Source of the DNA: CAYGUK01 sp964352985
GTDB lineage: Bacteria; Pseudomonadota; Gammaproteobacteria; JAHCLG01
Direction of reading: 5' to 3'
NCBI GenBank assembly: GCA_964352985.1
Contig: CAYGUK010000011.1
Span: 1 to 55,871, forward strand
Length of the DNA stretch: 55,871 bases
Part shown: positions 25,777 to 35,515 of the stretch, in pieces
Layout: every line of letters starts with the position of its first letter
How positions within the stretch are numbered: the first letter of the stretch is position 1
Translations under genes and position numbers: made by a program
The notes under the pieces: model-generated
Told to the model about the DNA's origin: nothing
What the model saw: the letters and a program-made list of their open reading frames with translations, nothing else
Databases searched by the model: none

Positions 25777-26169
25777 TTAATGAGGGTTAGACGATCCATT
25801 AGCTTTATTTGACTTATCGCTAATTGGAAATGACGGACATTTTTCTTTTACTAAATTATCATACTCTACCAATAGTTGATCGATTTTAGTGGTATCAGCA
25901 TCTGGGCCGAGTTTTTGATTTAGCACTTGTTCTAATTTTTCCACGGCATCTTTACATTCTTTTGAAATTTTAGGTTGAGCTGTTTCTTTATTATCTTTAG
26001 ATACCGTTTGTTTGTGGGGTTGGCATTTTTTCTGACATAAAGCTAAACATTGTGTTAGTGCAATTTCCATGACCTTGCATGATTGTTGGCAGGTTGGTAA
26101 ACAATCTTCTTGTGCTAGACCAGTAGTTGATAAACCAAGCAAGATAAAAAATAAAATCACTTTTTTCAT
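25777..26169 (-). CDS. Secreted small Cys-rich protein with twin CX3CX3C motifs
   Basis: The signal peptide covers about residues 1-19 (ending GLA). The mature protein starts with CLPTCQQSC and CLALCQKKC, two CX3CX3C triplets separated by ten residues. This spacing would place cysteines along two helix faces, as in small disulfide-stapled helical hairpins. Two more cysteines follow (KECKD and KEKCPSF). The rest is helical and charged, with a polar end. The start overlaps the M20 peptidase stop (ATGA), so the two are co-translated. I recognise no family. Confidence 0.7.
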   Translation of the reverse strand: MKKVILFFILLGLSTTGLAQEDCLPTCQQSCKVMEIALTQCLALCQKKCQPHKQTVSKDNKETAQPKISKECKDAVEKLEQVLNQKLGPDADTTKIDQLLVEYDNLVKEKCPSFPISDKSNKANGSSNPH

Positions 26170-27581
26170 GATTGAAATTCCTCATAATGTTTTGCGATAA
26201 CATGTGCGACAGATGCGGTAAGATTTTTTCCCATGGGAATATGCAAAAATTCATTTGGACCATGCGCATTCGAATGTGGACCTAATAACCCGGTAATTAA
26301 AAATTGAGCCTTAGGATATTGCTCACCTAATAAACCCATAAAAGGAATTGAACCACCTTCGCCGAGATAAGCAGCACCCTTACCAAAATAAATTGTCGAG
26401 GCTTCATCTGTTGCTTTTTCTAACCATTCACTCAAGGGGGGCGCATTCCAACCGCTGCCACTCGCTTCAGGCGTAAAAGTTATCCGCGCATTATAAGGGG
26501 GATTTTCTTCTAATACTTTTTTAACGGCAGCGACTGCTGTTTCTGGCTTAACAGTTGGCGCCAAACGAATTGATAGTTTAAATGTTAATTTAGGTCGTAA
26601 AACATTTCCGGCATTTTCACTTTTAGGTAAACCACGTTGGCCAGTGACGCAAAGCGTAGCGCGCCAAGTACTATTTAATATTAATTCAGCAACATCAGTG
26701 GTGACAGGTTTTACACCATCGAGTAATGGAAGACTTTTTATTTTTTCATCACCTAACATTTCTGCTGCAATTTTTGCTTGTTCAATGCGTTGTTCAGGTA
26801 TCAAAGCTTGGCATTCTTTAACAAGGATTTCGCCAGTTTTACTATTTTCAATTCTATCCATGAGTAAACGAAAAATTCGTGAAGGTTCAACCATTGCGCC
26901 GCTATATGCGCCTGAGTGAACACCTGCAGAAGCTGTTTCGATCGTTAATTCTCCACCGATTAAGCCACGTAACGAAGTCGTGCTCCAAATTTGATCGTAA
27001 TTTGCAGCACCTGAGTCTAAACAAATAACAAGATTGGGATTACCAATTTTATCAGCTAAATGTTCTAAATAAGGCGGAAGATCATAACTCCCCGATTCTT
27101 CACAAGCTTCAATAATCACAACGCAACGCGCATGTGGAATATTTTGATCTTGTAAAACTTTAATAGCGGTTAAAGAAGCAAATGCCGCATAACCATCATC
27201 AGCACCACCACGACCGTATAATTTGTTATCTTTAATGACAGGTTTCCAAGGTCCTAAATCTTTATCCCAACCAGACATTTCTGGTTGTTTATCTAAATGG
27301 CCGTAGAGTAAAATCGTGTCGTCAATGTCTCCAGGAATTTCCATAAAGATTAATGGAGTACGATTTTCTAAGCGGCAAACTTCAAGCTGTAAACCTTTTA
27401 TATTTTGTTGTTGGCACCAATTAACGATTAAATCGACTGCTTGATCCATATAACCATGTTGTTGCCATTTAGGATCGAAATCGGGCGATTTGTTAGGAAT
27501 TTTAATGAATTCGACCAGGTTAGGAATGATACTTTCATCCCAAGTTTGATTTACAGTTTCTTGTAACAGCTTATTATCCAT
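26166..27581 (-). CDS. M20 family metallopeptidase (dipeptidase-like)
   Basis: Zinc-dependent cytosolic peptidase of the M20A/CNDP-like group. Metal ligands appear in LLYGHLDKQP, in GRGGADDGYAAF and in the catalytic-Glu motif EACEESGS. Further ligands are the Asp of CLDSGAANYD and the His of GPHSNAHGPNE near the C-terminus. The dimerisation domain lies at about residues 215-370. The 471 residues match the family. It is the first gene of a pair with the Cys-rich secreted protein. Confidence 0.88.
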   Translation of the reverse strand: MDNKLLQETVNQTWDESIIPNLVEFIKIPNKSPDFDPKWQQHGYMDQAVDLIVNWCQQQNIKGLQLEVCRLENRTPLIFMEIPGDIDDTILLYGHLDKQPEMSGWDKDLGPWKPVIKDNKLYGRGGADDGYAAFASLTAIKVLQDQNIPHARCVVIIEACEESGSYDLPPYLEHLADKIGNPNLVICLDSGAANYDQIWSTTSLRGLIGGELTIETASAGVHSGAYSGAMVEPSRIFRLLMDRIENSKTGEILVKECQALIPEQRIEQAKIAAEMLGDEKIKSLPLLDGVKPVTTDVAELILNSTWRATLCVTGQRGLPKSENAGNVLRPKLTFKLSIRLAPTVKPETAVAAVKKVLEENPPYNARITFTPEASGSGWNAPPLSEWLEKATDEASTIYFGKGAAYLGEGGSIPFMGLLGEQYPKAQFLITGLLGPHSNAHGPNEFLHIPMGKNLTASVAHVIAKHYEEFQS

Positions 27582-27651
27582 TGATACCTCTTTACTAAAA
27601 TTTTTGTTATTCTAATCGATTAACAAATGACATACAACGCCAAGGCACAAC

Positions 27652-28290
27652 ATGCAGAAAATTGATTTTTATTTTGATTATCTTTCGCCTTTTGCTTATT
27701 TTGCATTCTTACAGTTACAAAAAATGCAAGCGTTGTATCATTTCGAATTACACTTTCATCCTATTTTATTAGCGGGATTATTAAATCATTTTAAACATAA
27801 AGGACCCGCAGAGATTCCTTTAAAACGAGAATGTGTTTATAAACAATGTTTACGTTACGCGAAAAGAAACCAAATTGATTTTCAATTTACAGCTTTTCAT
27901 CCATTTAACCCATTACCCAGTTTAAGACTAACTTGCTTTATGCCAACAGTTGATATTATGACTTTAATTTGGCAAACAGGGTGGGTGAAAGGCTTGGACA
28001 TTGGGGATTCGGCTGTTTTAAGAGATGTTTTAATTACTATCGGATTAAATGGCGATGAAATAATGAAAAATATCACTGATCCTAAAATTAAAAATCAATT
28101 AAAAGAAAATACCGAACGTGCGATTAGTAAAGATATTTTTGGTGTTCCCTCATTTATTTTAAATGATGATGAAGTATTTTGGGGTAACGATGTCTTAATT
28201 GATTTAGAATTTTGTCTAAAAGGTAAAGATTATTTAGATAAAAATGAATTTCAAAAAATAATGGAACGCGGAAGTTCAGCGACGAGGTAA
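27652..28290 (+). CDS. 2-hydroxychromene-2-carboxylate isomerase-like DsbA-fold protein
   Basis: Kappa-class GST/HCCA isomerase-type thioredoxin fold. The N-terminus KIDFYFDYLSPFAYFAFLQL carries the conserved FDxxSP(Y/F) segment in which a Ser, not Cys, activates glutathione. The C-terminal part has the typical cis-Pro strand FGVPSFILNDDEVFWGND. No signal peptide is present, so it is cytosolic. Length of 212 residues is usual. It is followed after six bases by an esterase gene, suggesting one transcript. Confidence 0.8.
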   Translation: MQKIDFYFDYLSPFAYFAFLQLQKMQALYHFELHFHPILLAGLLNHFKHKGPAEIPLKRECVYKQCLRYAKRNQIDFQFTAFHPFNPLPSLRLTCFMPTVDIMTLIWQTGWVKGLDIGDSAVLRDVLITIGLNGDEIMKNITDPKIKNQLKENTERAISKDIFGVPSFILNDDEVFWGNDVLIDLEFCLKGKDYLDKNEFQKIMERGSSATR

Positions 28291-28296
28291 AAAAAA

Positions 28297-29298
28297 ATGA
28301 TTGAATGGTTAACATATAGTTCTAAAGCAATAAAAGATTTTCCAATGGGCGATCCACACGAAAGACAATTTCCAGTATTTCTTCCGCCGAATTATGATCC
28401 TAAACGAAGTGATCCTTATCCAGTGATTTTTATGTTAGCAGGTTTTGGAAGTCGAAGTGCAAAATATGTGTGGAGTGATTCAGCTTATTCGCTTTCTTTA
28501 CCGGCTAAATTTACCGAAGCGATGAGCAATAAAACATTACCCGAAGCTATTATTGTTTTTCCTGACGGTGTGTCAAAATTGGGTTGTTCACAATATGTTA
28601 ATTCGCCTGCTACAGGGCATTATATGGATTATCTCTGTGATGAATTAGTCGAATTAATTGATGAAAAATTTCATACCCATAAATTAGCGCAATATCGTGG
28701 CGTAACAGGGCATTCAAGTGGTGGTTTTGGTGCGTTGGTTATTGGCATGTTACGTCCCGATCGTTTTCGATCAATTTGTTCTTCAGCAGGGGATGGATTT
28801 TATGAATTGAGTTTATTACCTAATCTAAATACAACCATAATTGAAGTTGAAAAACGCGGTGGTATAAAAGAATTTATTAATTGGTATCTGTCACAACCTA
28901 ACCCCGATAACTTGGGTTATGGTGCTGGACTTGCTATGTTAACTCTCGCAATGGCACCATGTTATGCGCCGAATTTAAAACAAGATGTTATTTTAGGTGA
29001 TGTGTTTTTTGATGTAAAAACTGGAAAGCTTATTGATGAAGTTTGGCAAAAATATTTAAATTGGGATCCGGTTTATATGATTGATAATAATGTCGACGCA
29101 CTCAAACATTTAAAATGGATTCATCTCGAAGCAGGGCGAGCAGATGAATTTGCACTGCATTTAGCGCACCGTCAAATTGCAAATAAATTAGATCATCTTG
29201 GGATTATCTATCGGCTTGATGAATATGAAGGTGGACATAGTGGACATCATTGGCGATTTGTTAAAAGATTAACCATGATGTTAAATGCAATGAAATAA
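28297..29298 (+). CDS. Putative esterase (alpha/beta hydrolase, esterase D-like)
   Basis: Cytosolic serine esterase. The nucleophile elbow is GHSSGGFGAL (Ser near residue 142). Before it come VIFMLAGFGSRS (oxyanion-hole region) and AIIVFPDG. The catalytic His is probable in EGGHSGHHWRF at the C-terminus. The arrangement matches the putative-esterase family that includes S-formylglutathione hydrolase and Fes-like enzymes. At 333 residues it is slightly longer than esterase D. It appears co-transcribed with the HCCA-isomerase-like gene, which may hint at a glutathione-linked substrate. Confidence 0.75.
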   Translation: MIEWLTYSSKAIKDFPMGDPHERQFPVFLPPNYDPKRSDPYPVIFMLAGFGSRSAKYVWSDSAYSLSLPAKFTEAMSNKTLPEAIIVFPDGVSKLGCSQYVNSPATGHYMDYLCDELVELIDEKFHTHKLAQYRGVTGHSSGGFGALVIGMLRPDRFRSICSSAGDGFYELSLLPNLNTTIIEVEKRGGIKEFINWYLSQPNPDNLGYGAGLAMLTLAMAPCYAPNLKQDVILGDVFFDVKTGKLIDEVWQKYLNWDPVYMIDNNVDALKHLKWIHLEAGRADEFALHLAHRQIANKLDHLGIIYRLDEYEGGHSGHHWRFVKRLTMMLNAMK

Positions 29299-29378
29299 TC
29301 TCACTGATTAAAAATCGATATCTCCTGTATAAAGTCTATGATAGAATTTTCCTCTTCTAGTACAGGGAGAGTACCGAG

Positions 29379-30005
29379 ATGATTAAATATATTTCATTTG
29401 TTTTTGCTATTGTTTTTTCAAGCATTACTTTGGCAAATAGTGCCTTTCTCAATGATTTACCCAAAAATTTCCCACCAAATATTGTCTATAAAACACGTGG
29501 TGATGCGGTAATTGGTAATCCAGATGGGCAAGTGACGATGCTTGAATTCTCAGATTATCAATGTCCAGATTGCCGTAAAATTGATGCAGAAATTGCAGCG
29601 TTTTTACAACAACATAAAAATATAAAATTTGTTTATATGGATTATCCTAAATTGGGACCACGTTCAGTGTTTGCAGCTAGTGCTGCGATTGCTGCGAAAC
29701 AACAAGGTAAATATGTCGCCATGCACCGTGCGTTGATGACTGCTAAACATCCTCTCACTAAACAAGAAGTCTTTAAACTTGCGAAATCAGTTGGGCTAAA
29801 TATTACGATTTTGAAAAAAACGATGAAATCAAATGCTGTTTCACAAACTTTAATTAATAACATGTTACTTGGAAATGCATTAAGGATTGTAGTTGTTCCC
29901 ACATTTATTATTGGGAATTCAAATAAACCGCATCACACAACTAAATATTCAGGCGAAGATGTTCAACAATTAGCTTCAGTTGTAAACTCTGTTTCTGTAG
30001 GTTGA
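29379..30005 (+). CDS. Periplasmic DsbA-family thioredoxin-like protein
   Basis: The signal peptide covers about residues 1-20 (ending LANSA). The thioredoxin fold carries the redox motif CPDC in DYQCPDCRKID, and a cis-Pro loop in VVPTFIIGN. The inserted helical domain covers about residues 90-150. It belongs to the Thioredoxin_4/DsbA-like group and would oxidise or isomerise disulfides of envelope proteins. It could act on the Cys-rich secreted protein encoded nearby, though that is inference. AGGGAG precedes the start. Confidence 0.85.
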   Translation: MIKYISFVFAIVFSSITLANSAFLNDLPKNFPPNIVYKTRGDAVIGNPDGQVTMLEFSDYQCPDCRKIDAEIAAFLQQHKNIKFVYMDYPKLGPRSVFAASAAIAAKQQGKYVAMHRALMTAKHPLTKQEVFKLAKSVGLNITILKKTMKSNAVSQTLINNMLLGNALRIVVVPTFIIGNSNKPHHTTKYSGEDVQQLASVVNSVSVG

Positions 30006-30069
30006 GGTTAATTTTGTTGCCGGTTAAGATTCTGTTTTATTCGCAGAGTTTTAACTGGTATCGATAAAG

Positions 30070-30936
30070 TTAGTGTGATTCTTTTTTATTTCTTATCAAT
30101 TCCGCCATCACTATACTAAAAAAAATCAAACCACTACCTGCAAAAAATTGCAGGCTAAATTTTTCGTTTGTTATAAAATAACTAAAGAAACTAGCAAAAA
30201 TCGGCTCTAAAGCAAAAATCATTGCCACTTGAACGGCGGGTAAGAATCGTTGATAACGGGTTTGTAAAATAAAAACGATTAGTGTTGCAAAAATTGCACA
30301 ATAAACGATAGCAATAATAACAGATGAATTAAAATGGATAACATTATGTTGTGGTAAACAATAAATTCCGGCGAGTAAACCGGTAAACATTACTTGATAA
30401 AAAGCCAGTAAATCATGTTGTTTGATGACCAACGTTACTTTTTGTAAATAAACTAAGTAAACGGCGTAAAAAAAAGCACAAACAATTGTCCAATAAACAC
30501 CAGGCACAATTTTTCCTAAACTTGCACCAGTCAATAAATATAAACCGTATAAACAAATAACACCGAATAATAAATCATAAATAGTTGGTTTGTGTAATCC
30601 AAATAACGGTGCTAAAAATGGCACAATAATAATACTTAATCCGGTGATAAAGGCGCTGCTAGCAGGATCGAGTGTTTGTAATCCGATGGTTTGTGATGTG
30701 TAGGTGACTGTATTAATAAGACCTAGTATAAAGCCATAAAATAATAATTTTTTTTCTTTCTGTCGCATATATTTTATAAAAAGCGGAATCATAATTAATG
30801 CGGCTAAAACAAAACGAAAAAAAACAAATGTATAAGCTGTTGTTGAATTGGCAGCTAGATTAATAAGAGGAAAAGTCATTCCCCAAAACATGGTAACGAG
30901 TATTAAGGCAAGATATGCCTTTAATGTGTTGGACAT
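30070..30936 (-). CDS. EamA/DMT-family transporter
   Basis: Inner-membrane exporter of the drug/metabolite superfamily with ten predicted helices in two EamA repeats (about residues 5-135 and 148-278). The first repeat contains FWGMTFPLINLA and the second ends with ALEPIFASFFSYFI. Its 288 residues are normal. Substrate cannot be told from sequence; relatives export amino acids or metabolites. Its ATG directly follows the stop of the gene upstream, so the two are co-translated. Confidence 0.88.
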   Translation of the reverse strand: MSNTLKAYLALILVTMFWGMTFPLINLAANSTTAYTFVFFRFVLAALIMIPLFIKYMRQKEKKLLFYGFILGLINTVTYTSQTIGLQTLDPASSAFITGLSIIIVPFLAPLFGLHKPTIYDLLFGVICLYGLYLLTGASLGKIVPGVYWTIVCAFFYAVYLVYLQKVTLVIKQHDLLAFYQVMFTGLLAGIYCLPQHNVIHFNSSVIIAIVYCAIFATLIVFILQTRYQRFLPAVQVAMIFALEPIFASFFSYFITNEKFSLQFFAGSGLIFFSIVMAELIRNKKESH

Positions 30937-31269
30937 TTATTCTGGTTTATCTTCTTTTTTTTCTGATTCTTCAGGTTTTACTTCAGCAGACTCTTGTGCT
31001 TTTTCTGCGGCTTCTTTATCTGCATTGGCTTTTTCTTCGCGTTCCTTTTGGGCTTTCTCTTTTTGTTTTTTTTCTTCTTCGAATAATTCTTTTCGTTTAT
31101 CTTTATAATCTTCAACTATTTCTGTAAAACTGTTACTCATGTCTTTGAATAATTTTCCAGCCATACCGGCAATTTCACCTAAACCAGGAATCTTTGAAAC
31201 TTTATCTTCTTTTTTCTCTGAAGATGGTTCATTGTTTTGTTGGTCTTTATCATCGGATTGATCTGTCAT
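30937..31269 (-). CDS. Small charged coiled-coil protein
   Basis: The frame is open from 31371, but the segment before MTDQSDDK looks non-coding, and GGTGG stands about six bases before the ATG at 31269, giving 110 residues. The product has an acidic start, a short Gly-rich amphipathic segment (KIPGLGEIAGMAGKLFKDM) and a long Lys/Glu-rich helix (about residues 60-105). No family is recognised. It is directly joined to the EamA transporter gene (TAA then ATG). Confidence 0.6.
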   Translation of the reverse strand: MTDQSDDKDQQNNEPSSEKKEDKVSKIPGLGEIAGMAGKLFKDMSNSFTEIVEDYKDKRKELFEEEKKQKEKAQKEREEKANADKEAAEKAQESAEVKPEESEKKEDKPE

Positions 31270-31465
31270 TCTGCACCACCATAAGCTAGCTTTACTTTCA
31301 GGACGTACGCAAAACTTCAGCTTTTGTCCATGGTCTTCGTTATAATCTTCGTTCAAATGCTCATGTACCATTCGTACACTGCGCTTTTCACTGCAGATTA
31401 TGCCTCGACCACAAACAAAATCTTCGTTTTGCGTAAGTCCTGACTTTATTAATTTTAATCTAAAA

Positions 31466-31501
31466 ATGCGATTGTCACAAATAATGTTGTGGCAATCGCA
31501 T
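31466..31501 (-). terminator. Rho-independent terminator of the SecD-head-like gene
   Basis: ATGCGATTGTCACAA (31466-31480) and TTGTGGCAATCGCAT (31487-31501) form a 15-base stem with one wobble pair and a six-base loop. On the minus strand it is followed by TTTTTAG, so it ends the gene that stops at 31522. Confidence 0.8.
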
Positions 31502-31521
31502 GATGCTAGATAATTTTTTTA

Positions 31522-31917
31522 TTAGCCTTTTAATGATTTAACAAGGTTAGCTGCTTCTTTTGCAGTAAAACCTGAAATGACAAACTTAGCACCTATTGGT
31601 GTGCGTATAACTGGACTAGTGACGACTCGATTATTCCAAACAATACTCATGTGTTTGCCAACACTTTTGCTAGTAACATAGTACATGGCTTTAGCAGCTT
31701 GAGGTGTTAAAAAAACATTAACATTTGTTTTGCCATCTTTAGCTTTAGATAGAGTTATTTTTTGGATGCTCTTTTTCGATAAGGCAAATTGAGTTTGAAC
31801 GACTTGAAATGCTAATAATTCTTTGGCATGAAATTTTTTATTCGCCGCCATCAACGGACTTGTCATGCCTAAACAGAGAGAAACTATTAAAACGGTTACA
31901 AATTTTAAACCTTTCAT
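31522..31917 (-). CDS. Periplasmic protein resembling the SecD P1-head domain
   Basis: The signal peptide covers about residues 1-24 (ending LMA). The mature region contains VNVFLTPQAAKAMYYVTSK, GKHMSIVWNNRVVTSPVIRTPI and FVISGFTAKEAANLVKSL, in the order and spacing of the P1 head subdomain of SecD (there seen as LTPEGA, GKxLAIVLDxxVVSAPVI, ISGxFTxEEA). It lacks the six-helix membrane part, so it is a free-standing head of 131 residues. Function is unknown. It is monocistronic with its own terminator. Confidence 0.65.
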   Translation of the reverse strand: MKGLKFVTVLIVSLCLGMTSPLMAANKKFHAKELLAFQVVQTQFALSKKSIQKITLSKAKDGKTNVNVFLTPQAAKAMYYVTSKSVGKHMSIVWNNRVVTSPVIRTPIGAKFVISGFTAKEAANLVKSLKG

Positions 31918-32039
31918 TTTGTCAGTGCTCCTTTTGAAAATAGATTGACGTCATATTATATGGGGGTGCTTTATAAAATTTAAACTCCCCGTTGTTTCGA
32001 GTATACTCTTGCCAAACTAGAAAGTTAAAGAGGCATAAT

Positions 32040-33710
32040 ATGAGCACAAGAAAAGATCCTAAACGACAAATCACACCACCAACCGGTTGTAAATTAACAG
32101 CAAAGTCTTGGTTAACCGAAGCACCATTACGAATGATTCAACATAATGTTTCAAAAGATGTTGCAGAAAAACCGGATGAATTAATTGTGTATGGTGGGAT
32201 TGGGCGAGCAGCGCGAGACTGGGAATGTTTCGATAAAATTTGCGAAGTACTCAAAACTTTAAATGATGATGAAACTTTATTAGTTCAATCGGGTAAACCA
32301 GTTGGAGTTTTCAAAACACATCGAGATGCGCCACGTGTTTTAATTGCAAATTCAAATCTTGTTCCTCATTGGGCGACTTGGGATCATTTTCATGAGTTAG
32401 ATAAAAAAGGATTAATGATGTTTGGCCAAATGACGGCGGGGTCATGGATCTATATTGGGACGCAAGGCATCATCCAAGGAACTTATGAAACTTTTGTGTC
32501 GATGGCAAAAACACATTTTTCAGGTTCTTTAAAAGGTAAATGGATTTTAACTGCAGGTTTAGGTGGCATGGGGGGCGCGCAACCACTTGCTGCAACAATG
32601 GCCGGCGCTTCGATGTTAGCAATTGAATGTGATCCATATCGGATTCAACGTCGTTTAGAAACACGCTATCTAGATGTAGAAGCAAAAAGTTTAGATCAAG
32701 CATTAGAAATTATTCAAAACCATCATGAAAAAGGTCAAGCTATTTCAGTTGCATTATGCGCTAATGCTGCGGATGTTTTTCCTGAGATGTTAAAACGTGG
32801 TATTAAACCTGATGCGGTAACAGATCAAACTAGCGCGCATGATCCGTTAAATGGTTATTTACCTCAAGGTTGGACATTAGAAAAAGCACAATCCTTACGT
32901 GAATCTGATCCTAACCAAGTAATTAAAGCAGCAAGAAAATCGATGGCTATTCAAGTTAGTGCGATGTTGTCATTCCATGAAATGGGGATCCCAGTTTTTG
33001 ATTATGGAAATAATATTCGGCAAATGGCTTTTGAAGAAGGTGTAAAAAATGCCTTTGATTTCCCTGGTTTTGTTCCTGCTTATATTCGACCATTATTTTG
33101 CGAAGGTGTCGGTCCGTTTAGATGGGTGGCATTATCGGGAGATCCTGAAGATATATATAAAACAGATGCAAAAGTAAAAGAATTAATTCCAGATGATCCT
33201 CATTTACATCAATGGTTAGATATGGCTCGTGAAAGAATTCAGTTTCAAGGATTACCTTCTAGAATTTGTTGGGTCGGTTTAGGTCAACGCGATAAGTTAG
33301 GATTAGCTTTTAATGAGATGGTAAAAAATGGAGAATTAAAAGCGCCAGTTGTTATTGGTCGTGATCATTTAGATTCAGGTTCAGTTGCGAGTCCCAATCG
33401 TGAAACCGAAAGTATGAAAGATGGTAGTGATGCTGTTTCAGATTGGCCTTTATTAAATGCATTATTAAATACTGCAAGCGGCGCGACCTGGGTAAGCTTG
33501 CATCATGGTGGTGGTGTTGGGATGGGTTTTGCGCAACATGCTGGATTTGTGATTGTCTGTGATGGTAGTGAAGATGCTGCTCGAAGAATTAAACGAGTGT
33601 TATTTAATGATCCTGCAACAGGTGTGATGCGTCATGCCGATGCGGGTTATGATATTGCTAAATCTTGCGCGAAGAAAAATGGATTAAACTTGCCGATGGT
33701 TGATTTATAA
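32040..33710 (+). CDS. hutU: Urocanate hydratase
   Basis: Second enzyme of histidine degradation, converting urocanate to imidazolone propionate with NAD as cofactor. The NAD-binding region AGLGGMGGAQPLAATMAGA and the conserved YGNNIRQ, FPGFVPAYIRPLFCEGVGPFRW region (cited in part) are present. An upstream in-frame start at 31992 exists, but AAAGAGG precedes the ATG at 32040 and gives the family's usual 556 residues. A -10-like TATACT at 32002-32007 lies just upstream. hutH starts one base after its stop. Confidence 0.95.
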   Translation: MSTRKDPKRQITPPTGCKLTAKSWLTEAPLRMIQHNVSKDVAEKPDELIVYGGIGRAARDWECFDKICEVLKTLNDDETLLVQSGKPVGVFKTHRDAPRVLIANSNLVPHWATWDHFHELDKKGLMMFGQMTAGSWIYIGTQGIIQGTYETFVSMAKTHFSGSLKGKWILTAGLGGMGGAQPLAATMAGASMLAIECDPYRIQRRLETRYLDVEAKSLDQALEIIQNHHEKGQAISVALCANAADVFPEMLKRGIKPDAVTDQTSAHDPLNGYLPQGWTLEKAQSLRESDPNQVIKAARKSMAIQVSAMLSFHEMGIPVFDYGNNIRQMAFEEGVKNAFDFPGFVPAYIRPLFCEGVGPFRWVALSGDPEDIYKTDAKVKELIPDDPHLHQWLDMARERIQFQGLPSRICWVGLGQRDKLGLAFNEMVKNGELKAPVVIGRDHLDSGSVASPNRETESMKDGSDAVSDWPLLNALLNTASGATWVSLHHGGGVGMGFAQHAGFVIVCDGSEDAARRIKRVLFNDPATGVMRHADAGYDIAKSCAKKNGLNLPMVDL

Positions 33711-33711
33711 A

Positions 33712-35223
33712 ATGAATTTGAATTTTACCTTATATCCAGGGATGTTGGGATTACATGATATACAACAGTTAATAAATTCAAATAAAAAAATATCACTTGA
33801 TGAGAGTGCCCATAAACACATCCATGCGAGTGTCGCAACTGTCAATAATGTGATTAGCCAAAATAAAACAGTTTATGGCATTAATACGGGTTTTTCGAAA
33901 TTAGCAAATACTAAAATTCCCAATGATAAACTAATTGATTTGCAAAGACGCATTGTGTTATCGCACGCTTGCGGGTGTGGTGAATTATTAAGTGATGAAA
34001 TTGTTCGTTGTATTTTACTGTTAAAAATTAATTCCCTTGCTCGTGGATTTTCAGGTATTCGGTTAGAAGTCATTAATGCGTTAATTCAATTATTTAATCA
34101 TGAGATTTATCCTTGCATTCCAAGTAAAGGTTCAGTCGGAGCTTCAGGTGATCTCGCACCATTAGCACATTTATCCAGCGTTTTAATTGGTTATAACCAT
34201 GCGCGATATCAAGGTAAAATTATCAGTGCAACGGAAGCTTTGGCGATAGCGGGTCTTAATCCAATCGAATTACAACCCAAGGAAGGGTTAGCGCTATTAA
34301 ATGGTACGCAAGTATCAACAGCAATTACTCTAACTGCGCTTTTAAAAACGAAAAGTTTATTGCAACAAGCGGTGCTTATTGGCAGTTTATCAACAGATGC
34401 TGCAATGGCAAGTGATGCGCCTTTTAACGAAAAATTACAAGCAGTGCGCATGCAAGAAGGACAACAAAAAATTGCGGCGATGATACGAGACTATCTTGAT
34501 GGTAGTGAGATTCGTCAATCGCACGTGAATTGTGATCGCGTGCAAGATCCATATTGTTTAAGGTGTCAACCACAAGTCTTGGGTGCGTGTTTAGATCAAA
34601 TAAATTTTGTCGAAACCATATTAACGCGAGAAGCTAATGCTGTTAGTGATAACCCAATTGTCTTTGCTGAAGATAATGCGATTTTATCCGGTGGAAATTT
34701 TCATGCTGAACCTGTTGCGTTGGTTGCCGATAATTTAGCTATTGCGATTGCAGAAATTGGTGCATTATCAGAAAGACGTTTTGCTTTGTTAAACGATCCG
34801 AATTTTAGTCATTTGCCGACGTTTTTAGTTGAAGATAGTGGTTTAAATTCTGGCTTTATGATTGCTCAAACAACTGCTGCTGCGTTGGCTTCTGCCAATA
34901 AATCGCTCGCGCATCCGGCGAGTGTAGATAGTATTCCTACAGGTGCAAACCAAGAAGATCATGTTTCTATGGCAACTGGGGCGGGATTACGTTTGTATCC
35001 GATGTTAGAAAACACATCTTCAATTTTAGCGATTGAATTATTAGCAGCATGTCAGGGCATCGACTTGCGTAAACCGTTAAAGTCATCACAAAAATTGCAA
35101 CATGCTCATGCTTTAGTTCGTGAATTTGTCAGGTATTATGATGAAGATAGATTTTTTGCCGATGATATTTTAGCGGCAGAGAACATAATTCAGCAAGAAT
35201 TATTACCTTGTATAAAACTATAA
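33712..35223 (+). CDS. hutH: Histidine ammonia-lyase
   Basis: First enzyme of histidine degradation, releasing ammonia to give urocanate. The Ala-Ser-Gly triad that cyclises into the MIO prosthetic group is in GSVGASGDLAPLAH. Other family blocks are YGINTGFSKLA, LLNGTQ and SIPTGANQEDHVSM. I chose the ATG at 33712 (503 residues) over a TTG at 33700 that overlaps hutU. The gene is tightly linked to hutU; hutI and hutG are not in the window. Confidence 0.95.
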   Translation: MNLNFTLYPGMLGLHDIQQLINSNKKISLDESAHKHIHASVATVNNVISQNKTVYGINTGFSKLANTKIPNDKLIDLQRRIVLSHACGCGELLSDEIVRCILLLKINSLARGFSGIRLEVINALIQLFNHEIYPCIPSKGSVGASGDLAPLAHLSSVLIGYNHARYQGKIISATEALAIAGLNPIELQPKEGLALLNGTQVSTAITLTALLKTKSLLQQAVLIGSLSTDAAMASDAPFNEKLQAVRMQEGQQKIAAMIRDYLDGSEIRQSHVNCDRVQDPYCLRCQPQVLGACLDQINFVETILTREANAVSDNPIVFAEDNAILSGGNFHAEPVALVADNLAIAIAEIGALSERRFALLNDPNFSHLPTFLVEDSGLNSGFMIAQTTAAALASANKSLAHPASVDSIPTGANQEDHVSMATGAGLRLYPMLENTSSILAIELLAACQGIDLRKPLKSSQKLQHAHALVREFVRYYDEDRFFADDILAAENIIQQELLPCIKL

Positions 35224-35515
35224 CTTATTGATCATTTTATTTTATAGAATTATTTCAACATGATTGTAACAGTTTCTTTGCATATTTCTTGCCATAAACT
35301 ATACTAATATTGAAGCAAAAGTAATAGAGTATTGATTTCTATAAAATAATTAGAAATTTGAATTTTCATTTTTGAGTGTTTTCACTCTTTCAAAGGTGCT
35401 GTTCTCTACGTTGAGACTAAGTTATAGAGATAATTCGATGAGGAATTATTTTTACATAGATTGATTTTATCAAGTAGGAAAAACGATAAAATTTACAGTA
35501 CGGTTATTTAATGTT

